A stretch of 64,000 nucleotides of DNA from Deltaproteobacteria bacterium (lineage in GTDB: Bacteria > Myxococcota_A > UBA9160 > UBA6930): positions 1 to 64,000 of the forward strand of contig VGRF01000004.1 of the NCBI GenBank assembly GCA_016875395.1, given 5' to 3'. The notes beneath the pieces were generated by a model. The model saw only the letters and a list, made by a program, of their open reading frames with translations, had not been told where the DNA came from and made no database searches. Below are positions 8,867-17,985 of this stretch, one piece after another; positions within the stretch are counted from its first letter, which is position 1; each line of letters opens with the position of its first letter. The position numbers were made by a program, and so were the translations under genes.

Positions 8867-9334
8867 ATGCTGGTGGACCCGCGAGCGCTCTTCTCGGGGA
8901 CTTGGCGCGGCGCGGGCGAGCTGATCCCGCACGGGCTCGCGCGGCTGGTGCTGAAACGTGAGGCGGTCGCGATCACGGGTACGGGCGAGTGGCTGAGCGG
9001 CGCGATCTGGATCGTGCGCGAGCGCTTCGAGATGGGCAGCGGCTGGAGCTTCGAGCGGCGCATGTTCATGGAGCTCGTCGCTCCGGATCGCGTGCGCGCA
9101 ACCGCCGACGACATCCCGCTCGGCGCGAACGTCACGCTGACGAGCGCTGGGTTCCGCTTCGAGCGCTTTCGGAGCTGGCTCGTCTACCGGGGCGTGCGAT
9201 TCCGGATGAGTTGCGAGAGCGAGGCACGGCTCGACCCTTCTGGTGCACTCGTTGGGGAAGTGCGGCTGTTCTTCCTGTGGGTGCCTGCGGCGACGATGCG
9301 GCTGTCGATTCGAGTCGAGCCTTCATCTCGCTAG
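8867..9334 (+). CDS. Conserved-looking hypothetical protein, 155 aa
   Basis: I do not recognise the family. The protein starts at ATG 8867, four bases after the antiporter stop, so the two are probably one transcript. It has no signal peptide or membrane helix. The pattern is an alternating beta-strand-rich fold (FSGTWRGAGELIPHG, GEWLSGAIWIVRERFEM, YRGVRFRMSCESEARLDPSG), reminiscent of small lipocalin-like or DUF3833-type domains with a tryptophan-rich N-terminus. Codon use matches the neighbours. It ends at TAG 9332-9334, just before the inverted-repeat region. Confidence 0.6.
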   Translation: MLVDPRALFSGTWRGAGELIPHGLARLVLKREAVAITGTGEWLSGAIWIVRERFEMGSGWSFERRMFMELVAPDRVRATADDIPLGANVTLTSAGFRFERFRSWLVYRGVRFRMSCESEARLDPSGALVGEVRLFFLWVPAATMRLSIRVEPSSR

Positions 9335-9373
9335 GTCGCTGGTGTTTGGGAGGCGCGCGCCGGTGTGGCGCGC

Positions 9374-9454
9374 CCGCCTGCGGCTCCTGGCGGCCCGCGG
9401 CTGCGGCCGCCATCTGTCCGTCCTCGCCGCGGGCCGCCACTCCGCCGCAGGCGG
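9374..9454. repeat. Imperfect inverted repeat, arms 9374-9401 and 9426-9454
   Basis: The left arm (11 bp 9374-9384, 4-base bulge, 13 bp 9389-9401) pairs with the right arm (13 bp 9426-9438, 5-base bulge, 11 bp 9444-9454) around a 24-base loop. All 24 paired positions match and are almost all G/C. It lies between two convergent genes. It could be a terminator, but there is no T-run on either side; a degenerate mobile palindrome is another option. Confidence 0.75.
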
Positions 9455-9491
9455 ACAGGCTGGGTCCCCCGAGTTCAGGGCTTGGGAGGAG

Positions 9492-9530
9492 AGCGAAATT
9501 CTGGCGGCATCGAGCCGCCAGAATTTCGCT
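9492..9530. repeat. Perfect 17-bp inverted repeat with 5-base loop
   Basis: Arms 9492-9508 and 9514-9530 are exact reverse complements (AGCGAAATTCTGGCGGC) around the loop ATCGA. It lies 60 bases before the stop of the convergent flavoprotein gene and 157 bases after the upstream gene. The symmetric structure and convergent setting suit a bidirectional terminator, although no poly-T tail follows. Its lower GC content than the surroundings is notable. Confidence 0.85.
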
Positions 9531-9587
9531 TTCGGAGTCGGACGCGCGTCGAGGACTCGCGCGGGGTCGTGCGTTGCTTGTTGCTTG

Positions 9588-10961
9588 TTAGGCCGGAGTT
9601 TGCTGGGCGAGTTGTTGGTAGCGGTCGGGTTTGAAGTGCTTGTTGCGTTTGCCCGTGAGGTTGGCGAGGCCGATCAGGGCGCGGGCGTAGGTGCGGACGA
9701 AGGCGTCGATCAGCTTGTGGAAGCCGCGCAGGGCGTAGAGCTCGGGGATGGTGCGCGGGCAGTAACGGGTGTGGAAGTGGTTGAGGTTGAAGTTGAAGAA
9801 GAGGATCGAGACGACGTTGATGAAGAGCGGGTAGTGATCGCGCAGCTTGTGGCCGTACCACAGCACGTCGATCAGCGAGTCGATCGTGTGGATGTGGGCG
9901 CTGACTTTGCCTTGGAAGATGCGGCGCCACTTCGGATCGAGCTCGGACGCGTTCGCCTTGAGGCTGCGTTCGAGAATGTCGGTGGCGAGGAAGCCGGTTC
10001 GCAGCGCGGTGGTGAAGCCGCTCGACAGAATGCCGTCGACGACGACGAAGGCTTCGCCGACCGCGATCCAGTTCGGGCCGCTCGAGCCCTGCCCCGTGCC
10101 GCACTGGAAGACGCACGTCCACATCGGCGTCTCGGGAGTGATCAAGGGAACGAGCCACGCGAGATCGTCGTGTTTGCGCACCTGGTGCAGCAGCACTTCC
10201 TGCAGCGTCTTGTAGTGGCGCCGCAGCTTCACGAAGTCGCTCTCGGCGACGACGATGCCGATGTCGGTCACGTCGTCGGAGACGTTGATGTCCCACATCC
10301 ACGCCGCGGTGCCGAGCGTGTCGTCCGTTCGGATGCGCGTGCCCATGCCGTCGTAGCGGTGATTGAAGCGCGCCCGCACCACCACTTTGCGCGGGCCGAT
10401 CGGGTCGAAGCCGATGCCGAACTTCTTGCGGAACATCGCGGCGGCGCCGGTCGCATCGACGTAGAACTTGCCGCGCAGCACGCGCCCGTCCTCGAGCCTC
10501 ACGCCGGCGACGCGCTCGCCCTCGGCCGCCACTGCGCTGACTTTGCCGAGAATGATCTCAGCGCCCGCCTTCCGCGCGTTCTCCATCAAGTCGATGTCGA
10601 TCAGCTCGCGGTTCGCGTGGAGCGTGGGCGCGCCGCGTCCCACGAGCGTCATCAGGGCCTTGAAGATGGGATGAAAGCCGAGCTCGGCCTCGACGCCCGG
10701 CTGCGCCGACGAGGTGCACACCGCGCCCGCCTTCGAGGTGGCCTTGCCTTGCGGCACCCACTGGTCGACGGGGAGCCCGAGGCGCTTCAAGTAGACGGGC
10801 GCTTCCCAATCGAGCGACTCGCCCAGGCGGAACTCCGGCGGCGGCTTCTTCTCCACGAGCACGCAGCGGTAGCCGCGCTCCGAGAGCCGCGCGGCGAGCG
10901 CCATGCCGCCCACGCCGCCGCCGGCGATCACCACGTCGTAGTCGTTGCGTTCGAGCTGCAC
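9588..10961 (-). CDS. FAD-dependent oxidoreductase related to flavin halogenases
   Basis: 457-aa flavoprotein. GTG 10961 is chosen because GGAGG stands six bases upstream and the FAD-binding strand follows at once (DYDVVIAGGGVGGMALAARL). FRLGESLDWEAP corresponds to the FRIGES-type segment of the tryptophan-halogenase/geranylgeranyl-reductase superfamily, and the second FAD motif is present (GPNWIAVGEAFVVVDGILSSG). The WxWxIP halogenase signature is replaced by WMWDINVSD and no clear catalytic lysine motif is seen, so halogenation is doubtful; hydroxylation or reduction of a lipid-like substrate is as likely. The TAA stop lies inside the octamer CCTAACAA. Confidence 0.72.
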   Translation of the reverse strand: MQLERNDYDVVIAGGGVGGMALAARLSERGYRCVLVEKKPPPEFRLGESLDWEAPVYLKRLGLPVDQWVPQGKATSKAGAVCTSSAQPGVEAELGFHPIFKALMTLVGRGAPTLHANRELIDIDLMENARKAGAEIILGKVSAVAAEGERVAGVRLEDGRVLRGKFYVDATGAAAMFRKKFGIGFDPIGPRKVVVRARFNHRYDGMGTRIRTDDTLGTAAWMWDINVSDDVTDIGIVVAESDFVKLRRHYKTLQEVLLHQVRKHDDLAWLVPLITPETPMWTCVFQCGTGQGSSGPNWIAVGEAFVVVDGILSSGFTTALRTGFLATDILERSLKANASELDPKWRRIFQGKVSAHIHTIDSLIDVLWYGHKLRDHYPLFINVVSILFFNFNLNHFHTRYCPRTIPELYALRGFHKLIDAFVRTYARALIGLANLTGKRNKHFKPDRYQQLAQQTPA

Positions 10962-11107
10962 GTCGAGCCTCCGCGAGAGGCTTGGCACTGTAGCTACGGC
11001 AGCGGCGGGTTCATCGCGAAGCCCCAGCCGTCGTCGATCACGAGAACGGCCGGTGGCTCGAGACCGGCGCGCCCCACGCCCGAGAAGATTTCGTGACGGG
11101 TCTTGGG

Positions 11108-13087
11108 TCAGGCGGCGGTCTTGTCTGCTTCGAGCTCGATTAGGGTCGCGCCCTCGGGCACGCGTTCACCGGCCTGATACTTCACGGTCTTCACCACGCC
11201 GTCGTGGGGCGCGCGGATCGCGTGCTCCATCTTCATCGCCTCGACCACCACGAGCGTGTCGCCCGCCTTCACGCGATCGCCCGGCTTCACCGCGACGCGA
11301 ATCACGACGCCCGGCAGCGGCGTCGCGAGCGAGCCCGCGGCGTGCTGGCCGGCCGTGCTCACCTCGCGCGGATCGTCCACCACGAACGTCGCGCTCTCGG
11401 CGCCGCGCCACACCGTGATGCGCCCATGCGAGACGAGCGCGTCGACGGCATCGCGCGCATCGAACGGAGAGAGCCGCAGCAGCTCGCCGTCGCGCGCCGA
11501 CACGGCAACGTCGACGCGCGCATCCGCGCAGCTCGCGGCGATCTCGCGCGGCGAGAGCGGCATCGCGCTCACGGCGAACGCGTCCTTGCCGCGCTTCAGG
11601 TGGAAGCTCACGCGCGCGGGCAGGTTCACGCGGAAGCCATCCGCCGCATCCCAGGGCGAGGCGCGCTCGCTGCGCGGCGCGTGCGAAGCGAGCAGCGCGG
11701 CGCCCGCGAAGGCGGCCTGCTCCGCTGCGCTCGGGCCGTCCGCAAGCGCGGCGCCGTGATCGGCAACGAACGCGGTCGTCACCTCGCCCGCGCGAAACGC
11801 GGCGTGCGCGACCGCGCGCGCGAGCCACGCGGCGTTCGTCGCGATGCCTGCGATGCGCACGCCCGCAAGGCCGCGGCCGAGCTGCGCGAGCGCCTCGGCG
11901 CGCGTCGCGCCAGAGCCAACGACCTTCCCCAACAACGAGTCGTAGTGCGTGGGCACGACGTCGCCGCTCTCGAAGCCCGCGTCCACGCGAATGCCCGCCT
12001 CGTTCGCGGGCCACTGCGCGAGGCGCAGCGCACCCGCGCTCGGCACGAAGCCCTTCGCGGGATCCTCGGCGCACACGCGCGCCTCGATCGCGTGGCCGCG
12101 CACGTGAATCTCACGCTGCGCGAGCGGCAGCGGCTCGCCAGCCGCGACGCGCAGCTGCCACTCCACGAGATCGAGGCCCGTGACGAGCTCGGTCACGGGG
12201 TGCTCCACTTGGAGCCGCGTGTTCATCTCCATGAAGAAGAACTCGCGCTCCGCGTACAGGAACTCGACCGTGCCGGCGCCGCGATAGCCGATCTCACTCG
12301 CCACGGTGCACGCCGCCGCGTGCAGCCGCGCCCGCACGTCCGCGGGAATGCCGGGCGCCTGCGCCTCCTCCAGCAGCTTCTGGTGGCGGCGCTGCACGGA
12401 GCAGTCGCGGTCGTGGAGATGGACCACGCGGCCATGCGCGTCCGCGAACACCTGCACCTCGACGTGCCGCGGCGCCGGCAGGTAGCGCTCCAACAACAAG
12501 TGCGCGTCGCCGAACGAGCGCGCCGCCATGCGCTGCGCGCTCTCGAGCGCGGCGCGCAGCTCGCTCGCTGCGCGCACGATCTGCATGCCCTTCCCGCCGC
12601 CACCGCCGCTCGGTTTCACGATCAGCGGGAAACCCATCTCCTCCGCTTCGCTCGCGAGGCGCTCCAGCGATTGATCGTCGCCGTGATACCCGGGCAGCAC
12701 GGGCACGCCGGCTCTCGCCATGCGCGCCTTCGCCGCCGCCTTCGAGCCCATCGCCGCGATCGCGCTGGCCGGCGGCCCCACGAACGCGAGGCCCGCCTTC
12801 TCCACCGCGGCCGCGAACTCCGCGTTCTCCGAGAGAAAGCCGTAACCGGGGTGAATCGCGTCGCAGCCCGCGCGCTGCGCGATCGCCACGATCTTCGCGA
12901 CGTCGAGATAGCTCTGCGCGGGCGGCGGCGGCCCTAACAGGTACGCCTCGTCCGCCGCGCGCACGTGCGCCGCGTTCGCATCCGCCTCCGAGTACACGGC
13001 AACGACCCGCACGCCGAGGCGCTTCGCCGTGCGGGCGATGCGGCACGCGATCTCTGCGCGATTGGCGATGAGGAGCTTCTGAATCAC
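11108..13087 (-). CDS. Biotin-dependent acyl-CoA carboxylase, alpha subunit (biotin carboxylase + BCCP)
   Basis: 659-aa protein starting at GTG 13087 (VIQKLLIANRAEIACRI), the usual N-terminus of the family; longer upstream extension is not protein-like. Biotin carboxylase domain (about 1-445): KPSGGGGGKGMQIV ATP-grasp loop and FFMEMNTRLQVEHPVTE. Then a linker, and a C-terminal biotinyl domain with VVEAMKMEHAIRAP, whose Lys carries biotin. Size and partner match 3-methylcrotonyl-CoA, geranyl-CoA or propionyl/acetyl-CoA carboxylases. It lies 217 bases downstream of the carboxyltransferase gene on the same strand and would form the holoenzyme with it. Confidence 0.92.
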   Translation of the reverse strand: MIQKLLIANRAEIACRIARTAKRLGVRVVAVYSEADANAAHVRAADEAYLLGPPPPAQSYLDVAKIVAIAQRAGCDAIHPGYGFLSENAEFAAAVEKAGLAFVGPPASAIAAMGSKAAAKARMARAGVPVLPGYHGDDQSLERLASEAEEMGFPLIVKPSGGGGGKGMQIVRAASELRAALESAQRMAARSFGDAHLLLERYLPAPRHVEVQVFADAHGRVVHLHDRDCSVQRRHQKLLEEAQAPGIPADVRARLHAAACTVASEIGYRGAGTVEFLYAEREFFFMEMNTRLQVEHPVTELVTGLDLVEWQLRVAAGEPLPLAQREIHVRGHAIEARVCAEDPAKGFVPSAGALRLAQWPANEAGIRVDAGFESGDVVPTHYDSLLGKVVGSGATRAEALAQLGRGLAGVRIAGIATNAAWLARAVAHAAFRAGEVTTAFVADHGAALADGPSAAEQAAFAGAALLASHAPRSERASPWDAADGFRVNLPARVSFHLKRGKDAFAVSAMPLSPREIAASCADARVDVAVSARDGELLRLSPFDARDAVDALVSHGRITVWRGAESATFVVDDPREVSTAGQHAAGSLATPLPGVVIRVAVKPGDRVKAGDTLVVVEAMKMEHAIRAPHDGVVKTVKYQAGERVPEGATLIELEADKTAA

Positions 13088-13304
13088 GGGCGGCCTCGAA
13101 CTTGCGCGCCTGGAAGCGAAGCGACGTCGCAAAGTGGCGACAGGACCTTGGCGACGAAACGCGGGCTGGGTGCGTGCCGCAAGCCGCGAGCGCCCATGCA
13201 GGCGGGTGCTCGATGCGTAACGCGGCGCGCAGCGAGCCGTAGTCCGCGGAGGCGAGCGAAGCACAAGGAAGAAACGAAGTGTGAACGTCTCCGCTGCATC
13301 GCAC

Positions 13305-14924
13305 TCACATCCGAAACACGCCGAAGCGAGTTTCCTGCGCAGGCGCATTGCGCGCGGTCGCCAGCGCCAGCCCTAGGACCCGCCTCGTCTCCAGCGGATC
13401 GATCACGCCATCGTCCCACAAACGTGCGCTCGCGTAGTACGGATGGCCCTGCGTCTCGTACTGATCGCGCAGCGGCGCTTTGAACTTCTCCTCGTCCTCG
13501 GTGCTCCAGGCTTTTCCTTGCGCGGCCAGCGCGTCGCGGCGGATCGTCGCGAGCACGCTCGCGGCCTGCTCGCCGCCCATGACGGAGGTGCGCGCGTTCG
13601 GCCACTGGAACAGGAAGCGCGGCGAGTAGGCGCGGCCGCACATCGCGTAGTTGCCGGCGCCGTAGCTGCCGCCGAGCGTGATCGTGAACTTCGGCACGTT
13701 CGCGCAGGCCACGGCCATCACCATCTTCGCGCCGTCGCTCGCGATGCCGCCCTCTTCCGCGCGGCGGCCCACCATGAAGCCGGTGATGTTCTGCAGGAAC
13801 ACGAGCGGCGTGCCCTCGCGCGCGCACAGCTCGATGAAGTGCGCGCCCTTCTTGGCGCTCTCGCTGAACAGGATCCCGTTGTTGGCGAGAATGCCGACGG
13901 GGTAGCCGCAGACGTGCGCCCAGCCGGTGATGAGGGTCGAGCCGTAGAGCGCCTTGAACTCGTCGAGGATCGATTCGTCGACGATGCGCGCGATCACTTC
14001 GCGAATGTCGAAGGGTTTCCGCAGGCTCGCGGGCACGACGCCGTACAGCTCCCGCGCGTCGTAGTGCGGATCGCGCGGCGCGCGCGGCGGTGCGCAGTCC
14101 GGCGCCGCGCGCAGGCGCGCCACGATCTGCCGCGCGATGCCGAGCGCGTGCGCATCGTTCTCGGCGTAGTGGTCGGTGACGCCCGACTCGCGGCAGTGCA
14201 CGTCGGCGCCGCCGAGCGACTCCGCGTCGATCTCTTCGCCGGTCGCCGCCTTCACGAGCGGCGGGCCTCCGAGAAAGACGCGGCCCTGGCCTTTCACGAT
14301 CACGTTCTCGTCGGCCATCGCGGGCACGTAGGCGCCGCCCGCCGTGGAGGAGCCGTGCACGACGGCGATCTGCGCGACGCCCGCCGCCGAGAGCGTGGCC
14401 TGGTTGAAGAAGATGCGGCCGAAGTGCTCGCGATCGGGAAACACCTCGTCCTGCGCTGGCAGAAACGCTCCGCCGCTCTCGACGAGGTAGACGCACGGCA
14501 GCCGGTTCTCGCGCGCGATCTCCTGTGCGCGCAGGTGCTTCTTCACCGTCATCGGGAAGTACGTGCCGCCCTTCACGGTGGGATCGTTCACCACGACCAC
14601 GCACGCGCGGCCCGCGATGCGGCCGACGCCCGTGATGATCGAGGCCCCCGGCGCATCTCCCCCGTACATGCCGTGCGCCGCGAGCTGCGAGAGCTCGAGG
14701 AACGGCGCGCCCGCATCGAGTAACAAGTCGAGCCGCTCGCGCGCGCTCAGCTTGCCCGCCTTCGCGTGCTTCGCGACTGCGTCTGCCGGCCCGCCCGCCG
14801 CGACGCGCTCCACCTGTGCGCGCAGATCCGCCACGAGCGCGCGCATCGCTGCATCGTTGGCGCGGAAGTCCTCGCTGCGCGGGTCGATCTGCGTCTGGAT
14901 CAGCGGCATCGCCGGACGGTTCAA
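13305..14924 (-). CDS. Acyl-CoA carboxylase carboxyltransferase subunit (MCC/GCC beta-like)
   Basis: 539-aa carboxyltransferase with two crotonase-like halves. Motifs include [91 protein letters not shown] and [20 protein letters not shown]. This set is typical of 3-methylcrotonyl-CoA carboxylase beta (leucine breakdown) and its relative geranyl-CoA carboxylase (acyclic terpene breakdown). Which substrate is used cannot be told by eye; a Leu-pathway partner such as isovaleryl-CoA dehydrogenase or HMG-CoA lyase is not in the window. It would transfer the carboxyl from biotin to the acyl-CoA. Confidence 0.92.
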   Translation of the reverse strand: MNRPAMPLIQTQIDPRSEDFRANDAAMRALVADLRAQVERVAAGGPADAVAKHAKAGKLSARERLDLLLDAGAPFLELSQLAAHGMYGGDAPGASIITGVGRIAGRACVVVVNDPTVKGGTYFPMTVKKHLRAQEIARENRLPCVYLVESGGAFLPAQDEVFPDREHFGRIFFNQATLSAAGVAQIAVVHGSSTAGGAYVPAMADENVIVKGQGRVFLGGPPLVKAATGEEIDAESLGGADVHCRESGVTDHYAENDAHALGIARQIVARLRAAPDCAPPRAPRDPHYDARELYGVVPASLRKPFDIREVIARIVDESILDEFKALYGSTLITGWAHVCGYPVGILANNGILFSESAKKGAHFIELCAREGTPLVFLQNITGFMVGRRAEEGGIASDGAKMVMAVACANVPKFTITLGGSYGAGNYAMCGRAYSPRFLFQWPNARTSVMGGEQAASVLATIRRDALAAQGKAWSTEDEEKFKAPLRDQYETQGHPYYASARLWDDGVIDPLETRRVLGLALATARNAPAQETRFGVFRM

Positions 14925-14963
14925 CTTCCACGCGAGGGCCGCAAGGTGGCTCGCATCAGTGCG

Positions 14964-16151
14964 TCATGGAGCGAGCTGATAGATCGATGGCGTGCCGCCG
15001 TAGTCGAGCACGTAGATCTCGCCGTCACGGCCTTGGCCGAAGCTCGAGGGGCTGAGGCCCGACGGCGCCGCGAGCTCGTCGACGCGCGTCGGGTTCGCCT
15101 GAAAGCGATAGACGAACACGCGCCCCGTCGCGAAGTCTCCGTACACGTAGCTGTTCGCCAGCGACGGGAGCGCGCTGCCGCGGTAGACGTATCCGCCCGT
15201 GATCGAGCGCGCTTCGCTGCGCGGATGCGCGACCTCCGGCTCTACGAATGGCGGCATGCAGTTCGGGTCCGGGTCGAACGACACGTCGCCCTCGCGGCAG
15301 TCCCACCCGTAGTTGCCGCCCTTCACGATGCGATCGATCTCCTCGCGCGCGTCCTGCCCGACGTCGCCGAGCCACAGCTCGCCGGTCTGCAGGTCGAAGC
15401 TCATCCGCCATGGGTTGCGCAGCCCGTACGCCCAGATCTCGCCCCGATTGGCGGTCCCCGCGAACGGGTTGTCGAGCGGGATCGCGTACGGCGCGGTGGA
15501 CACGTCGATGCGCAGGACCTTCCCGAGCAGCGTGGAGAGGTTCTGCCCGTCCTCGGGGTCGGGGTCGCCCGCGCCCCCGCCGTCTCCCGTAGCGACGTAG
15601 AGGAAACCGTCCGGGCCGAACGCGAGATCGCCCGCGTTGTGGTTGCTCTGCTCCGAGTCGAAGCGGAGCACGCCTGTGTTGCCCGCAACTGGCGCGAACG
15701 TGAGCCCGCCGTCTGCGCTCGCGAAGCGCGCGACGACCGAGTCGCTCCCGCCGCCCGCGCGCTGGTCGGTGTAGGCGAAGAACACCTCGCCATTCGCCGC
15801 GAAGCTCGGGCTGAACGCCATCCCTAACAAGCCCTCTTCGCCGCCCGTCGAGAGGTCGAAAAGCGCCTCCACGTCGACCGCGAGCGCGCGCGTCCCGGCC
15901 GGGTTCGATGCGCGCAATGTGAACACGCGGCCGCGCTGCTCGACGACGTACCAGCGGTCCGCGTCGCTCGGGTGCTGCACGAGCTTCACCGGCGACGCGA
16001 ACAGCTCGCCGCCGAATGCCGGCACGAAGCGAACGGTCGCTGGCGGGGGAGGAGGACCCGGGGCTCCTCCGCCGTCACTTCCGCCGCCGCAGGCGACGAT
16101 CAATGCCGCAGCGCCCGTCAGCCCGAACCATCCGGCACCTCGCGCTCGCAT
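14964..16151 (-). CDS. PQQ-type glucose/sorbosone dehydrogenase-like lipoprotein
   Basis: ATG 16151 gives a lipoprotein signal (LTGAAALIVACGGG) followed by a proline linker. The rest is a six-bladed beta-propeller of the GSDH family: VEQRGRVFTLR, GLLGMAFSPSFAANG, SNHNAGDLAFGPDGFLYVATGDGGG, DNPFAGTANRGEIWAYGLRNPWRMSFD, GDVGQDAREEIDRI and GGNYGWDCREGD. These are the sites that in soluble aldose sugar dehydrogenase bind PQQ and Ca2+. About 395 aa, normal length. It would oxidise sugars or alcohols in the periplasm, but many lipoprotein members have no proven substrate. An upstream in-frame ATG at 16190 is less likely. Confidence 0.85.
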   Translation of the reverse strand: MRARGAGWFGLTGAAALIVACGGGSDGGGAPGPPPPPATVRFVPAFGGELFASPVKLVQHPSDADRWYVVEQRGRVFTLRASNPAGTRALAVDVEALFDLSTGGEEGLLGMAFSPSFAANGEVFFAYTDQRAGGGSDSVVARFASADGGLTFAPVAGNTGVLRFDSEQSNHNAGDLAFGPDGFLYVATGDGGGAGDPDPEDGQNLSTLLGKVLRIDVSTAPYAIPLDNPFAGTANRGEIWAYGLRNPWRMSFDLQTGELWLGDVGQDAREEIDRIVKGGNYGWDCREGDVSFDPDPNCMPPFVEPEVAHPRSEARSITGGYVYRGSALPSLANSYVYGDFATGRVFVYRFQANPTRVDELAAPSGLSPSSFGQGRDGEIYVLDYGGTPSIYQLAP

Positions 16152-16246
16152 TGGCTGGCTCCCGACTCTCGCGAGAGTCACGGCACTCACGCACTCGGCC
16201 AGTGACGAGCCTCACTCCGCAACGGAGTGCTGCGCGATCCGGTCGC

Positions 16247-16672
16247 TCACTCGCGCGTGATCTGCAGCCGCCCGATCGAGACGCCGAGATCCCAGCCGCG
16301 CCCAGTGCCGCCGAGCGCGAGCGACACCTCGCCCTTGGTCAGCACCTGCCCGCCCGCGGACTTGACTACGCCTGCCGCGGCCTCGGCGGCTGCGTATCCG
16401 CCGAGAATCTCGTCGACGCGCGCAACGCTCGAGAACGTGCCCCTACCGTCCTCGATCACGGACTTGCCCACCGTGAACCCGGCGCCGCGGATGCGGAGCT
16501 TCACCGGGAACGTCTCGCCGTTCGAGCACGTGACGGTGCCCGCGCCGTTCGCACTGCGGAAGCCGAACGACCAGCCGCGCAGCGTGAACTTCATCTCGCA
16601 CTCGATCTTGGGCTCGGCAGTCGTGGGCGACGCGAGCGCGACCAGCAGCGTGAGGATCGCCAGGTTGCGCAT
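16247..16672 (-). CDS. Secreted protein of unknown function, 141 aa
   Basis: It begins at ATG 16672 with TAGGAG upstream, eight bases after the Rieske oxygenase stop, so it is the last gene of that operon. It has a signal peptide (RNLAILTLLVALASPTTA) and a small glycine-rich beta domain with two cysteines (IECEMKF, GTVTCSNGE). The C-terminal half (GGYAAAEAAAGVVKSAGGQV, RGWDLGVSIGRLQI) resembles the glycine-rich sheets of Ysc84/EipA-like periplasmic proteins, but I cannot assign a family. Its link with a ring-hydroxylating oxygenase suggests a role in handling a hydrophobic substrate outside the cytoplasm. Confidence 0.7.
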   Translation of the reverse strand: MRNLAILTLLVALASPTTAEPKIECEMKFTLRGWSFGFRSANGAGTVTCSNGETFPVKLRIRGAGFTVGKSVIEDGRGTFSSVARVDEILGGYAAAEAAAGVVKSAGGQVLTKGEVSLALGGTGRGWDLGVSIGRLQITRE

Positions 16673-16680
16673 GCCTGCTC

Positions 16681-17961
16681 CTACCCGCGCCGCATCTCCG
16701 CCACGCGCGGATCGTTCGGCCACATCCACTCGGGCCCGATCACCTGCGCGACGCGCAGCTCGGGCGGAATGTTCTCGACCCCGATCAGCTGGTCGACTGC
16801 CTGGTTCCAGTGATAGATGCGCGCTTCCTGATAACTCAGCGGCACGCCGCGGAAGCCGTTCGACTCGACCGACTTCTGGATCCACACGCCGAACTCGGTG
16901 TCTTCGCGCAGCACCTGGGCAAGCCGCTCGCCGCCGTTCTCCGTCCACTGATCGGGCTTCGGGAGGTCGCCCCACTCCGGCGCGAACGTGAACGTTTCGA
17001 ACAAGCACTTGTTCATGCCGATCGGCCAGAACAGCAGCGGCGGCAGCACGTACTGACTCAGCGGCGAAACCCAATTCGGGAACACGTTGTACGAGTGCGT
17101 GCACGTGCGCGCGATTTCGCCGACCGTCTCGATCTCGCGATACGGGATGCGCGTGCTGCGCTGGAAGTAGGACTTCTCCTCGCCCTGCGGCCGCGGCGCG
17201 ATCATGCGGCCGTGTCCGCCCGGGTAGAGCGTGTTGACGTTGCGCCGGTCGTCGAGGATCGGCGCGACGGTGGTCGGGTGGATGCTGCTGACGTGGTAGA
17301 CCTCGGTGTTCGCCTCCATCGCGATCTTCCAGTTGCAGTCGAGCACCCATGCATGGCGCGCGGCGAGGCGGCACTGGTCGAACTGGAACTCGCTCCACTC
17401 GTCGGCGATGGGACCGAGCCACTCGCGCAGCGTCGGAGCGCACTCGTCGAAGTTCACCCATACGAGATTCCCGAATCGCTCGCAGCGAACCGGCTTCAGG
17501 CCGCGGCACGACAGATCGAGCCCGCGGAAATCCTCAGGGTTCTTCACCGCGAGCAGCTCGCCCTTCGTGCTGTACGTCCAGGCGTGGTAGCGGCAGACGA
17601 GGCGCGGGTGCTTGCCGGGCCGCTTGCCGCTTTGCTCGGTGACGATCGGCGCGCCGCGGTGAGAGCACGTGTTGTAGAAGGCGCGAATCTCTCCGTCTTC
17701 CCCGTGCACGAGCAGCACCGGCTGCCCCGCGTTCTCCCAGAGGCGGAAGCAACCGGGCTCCGGCAGCTCGTCGACGTGGGCCGCAAACAGCCACGACTTG
17801 CGCCAGATGTGCTCCTGCTCGAGCGCGAAGAAGCGCGGATCCGTGTACCGCCCCGCCGGCAGGTCCGGCAGCACGGGGAATCCCTCGGGCGGCGCCTTGC
17901 GCGCCGCCTCGTACTCCATCAGCTCGCGCAGCGTGCGGATCTCGTCGGGCGTCATGTGCAT
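16681..17961 (-). CDS. Rieske non-heme iron oxygenase, alpha subunit
   Basis: 426-aa ring-hydroxylating-type oxygenase. The Rieske [2Fe-2S] centre is formed by Cys99, His101 (CSHRGAP) and Cys123, His126 (CRYHAW). The catalytic domain has the mononuclear iron site in the segment MEANTEVYHVSSIHP, with two His. It is followed by aromatic-rich strands typical of the START-like fold. No beta subunit or reductase is next to it, so it likely uses electron donors made elsewhere. It starts 24 bases after the thiolase stop, suggesting co-expression with acyl-CoA thiolysis. Substrate unknown: monooxygenation or demethylation of a terpenoid or steroid is plausible. Confidence 0.9.
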   Translation of the reverse strand: MHMTPDEIRTLRELMEYEAARKAPPEGFPVLPDLPAGRYTDPRFFALEQEHIWRKSWLFAAHVDELPEPGCFRLWENAGQPVLLVHGEDGEIRAFYNTCSHRGAPIVTEQSGKRPGKHPRLVCRYHAWTYSTKGELLAVKNPEDFRGLDLSCRGLKPVRCERFGNLVWVNFDECAPTLREWLGPIADEWSEFQFDQCRLAARHAWVLDCNWKIAMEANTEVYHVSSIHPTTVAPILDDRRNVNTLYPGGHGRMIAPRPQGEEKSYFQRSTRIPYREIETVGEIARTCTHSYNVFPNWVSPLSQYVLPPLLFWPIGMNKCLFETFTFAPEWGDLPKPDQWTENGGERLAQVLREDTEFGVWIQKSVESNGFRGVPLSYQEARIYHWNQAVDQLIGVENIPPELRVAQVIGPEWMWPNDPRVAEMRRG

Positions 17962-17985
17962 CTCGCTCGTTCGGAGCAGCGCGGC

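Noticed and set aside
9588-10961. Calling the flavoprotein a tryptophan halogenase
   Set aside because: The FRxGES segment fits but WxWxIP is changed to WMWDIN and no catalytic Lys motif is clear.
10986-11110. 35 further open codons after the biotin carboxylase stop
   Set aside because: The carboxylase already ends normally after its biotinyl domain and the added residues match nothing in the family; an open run of this length is common here by chance.
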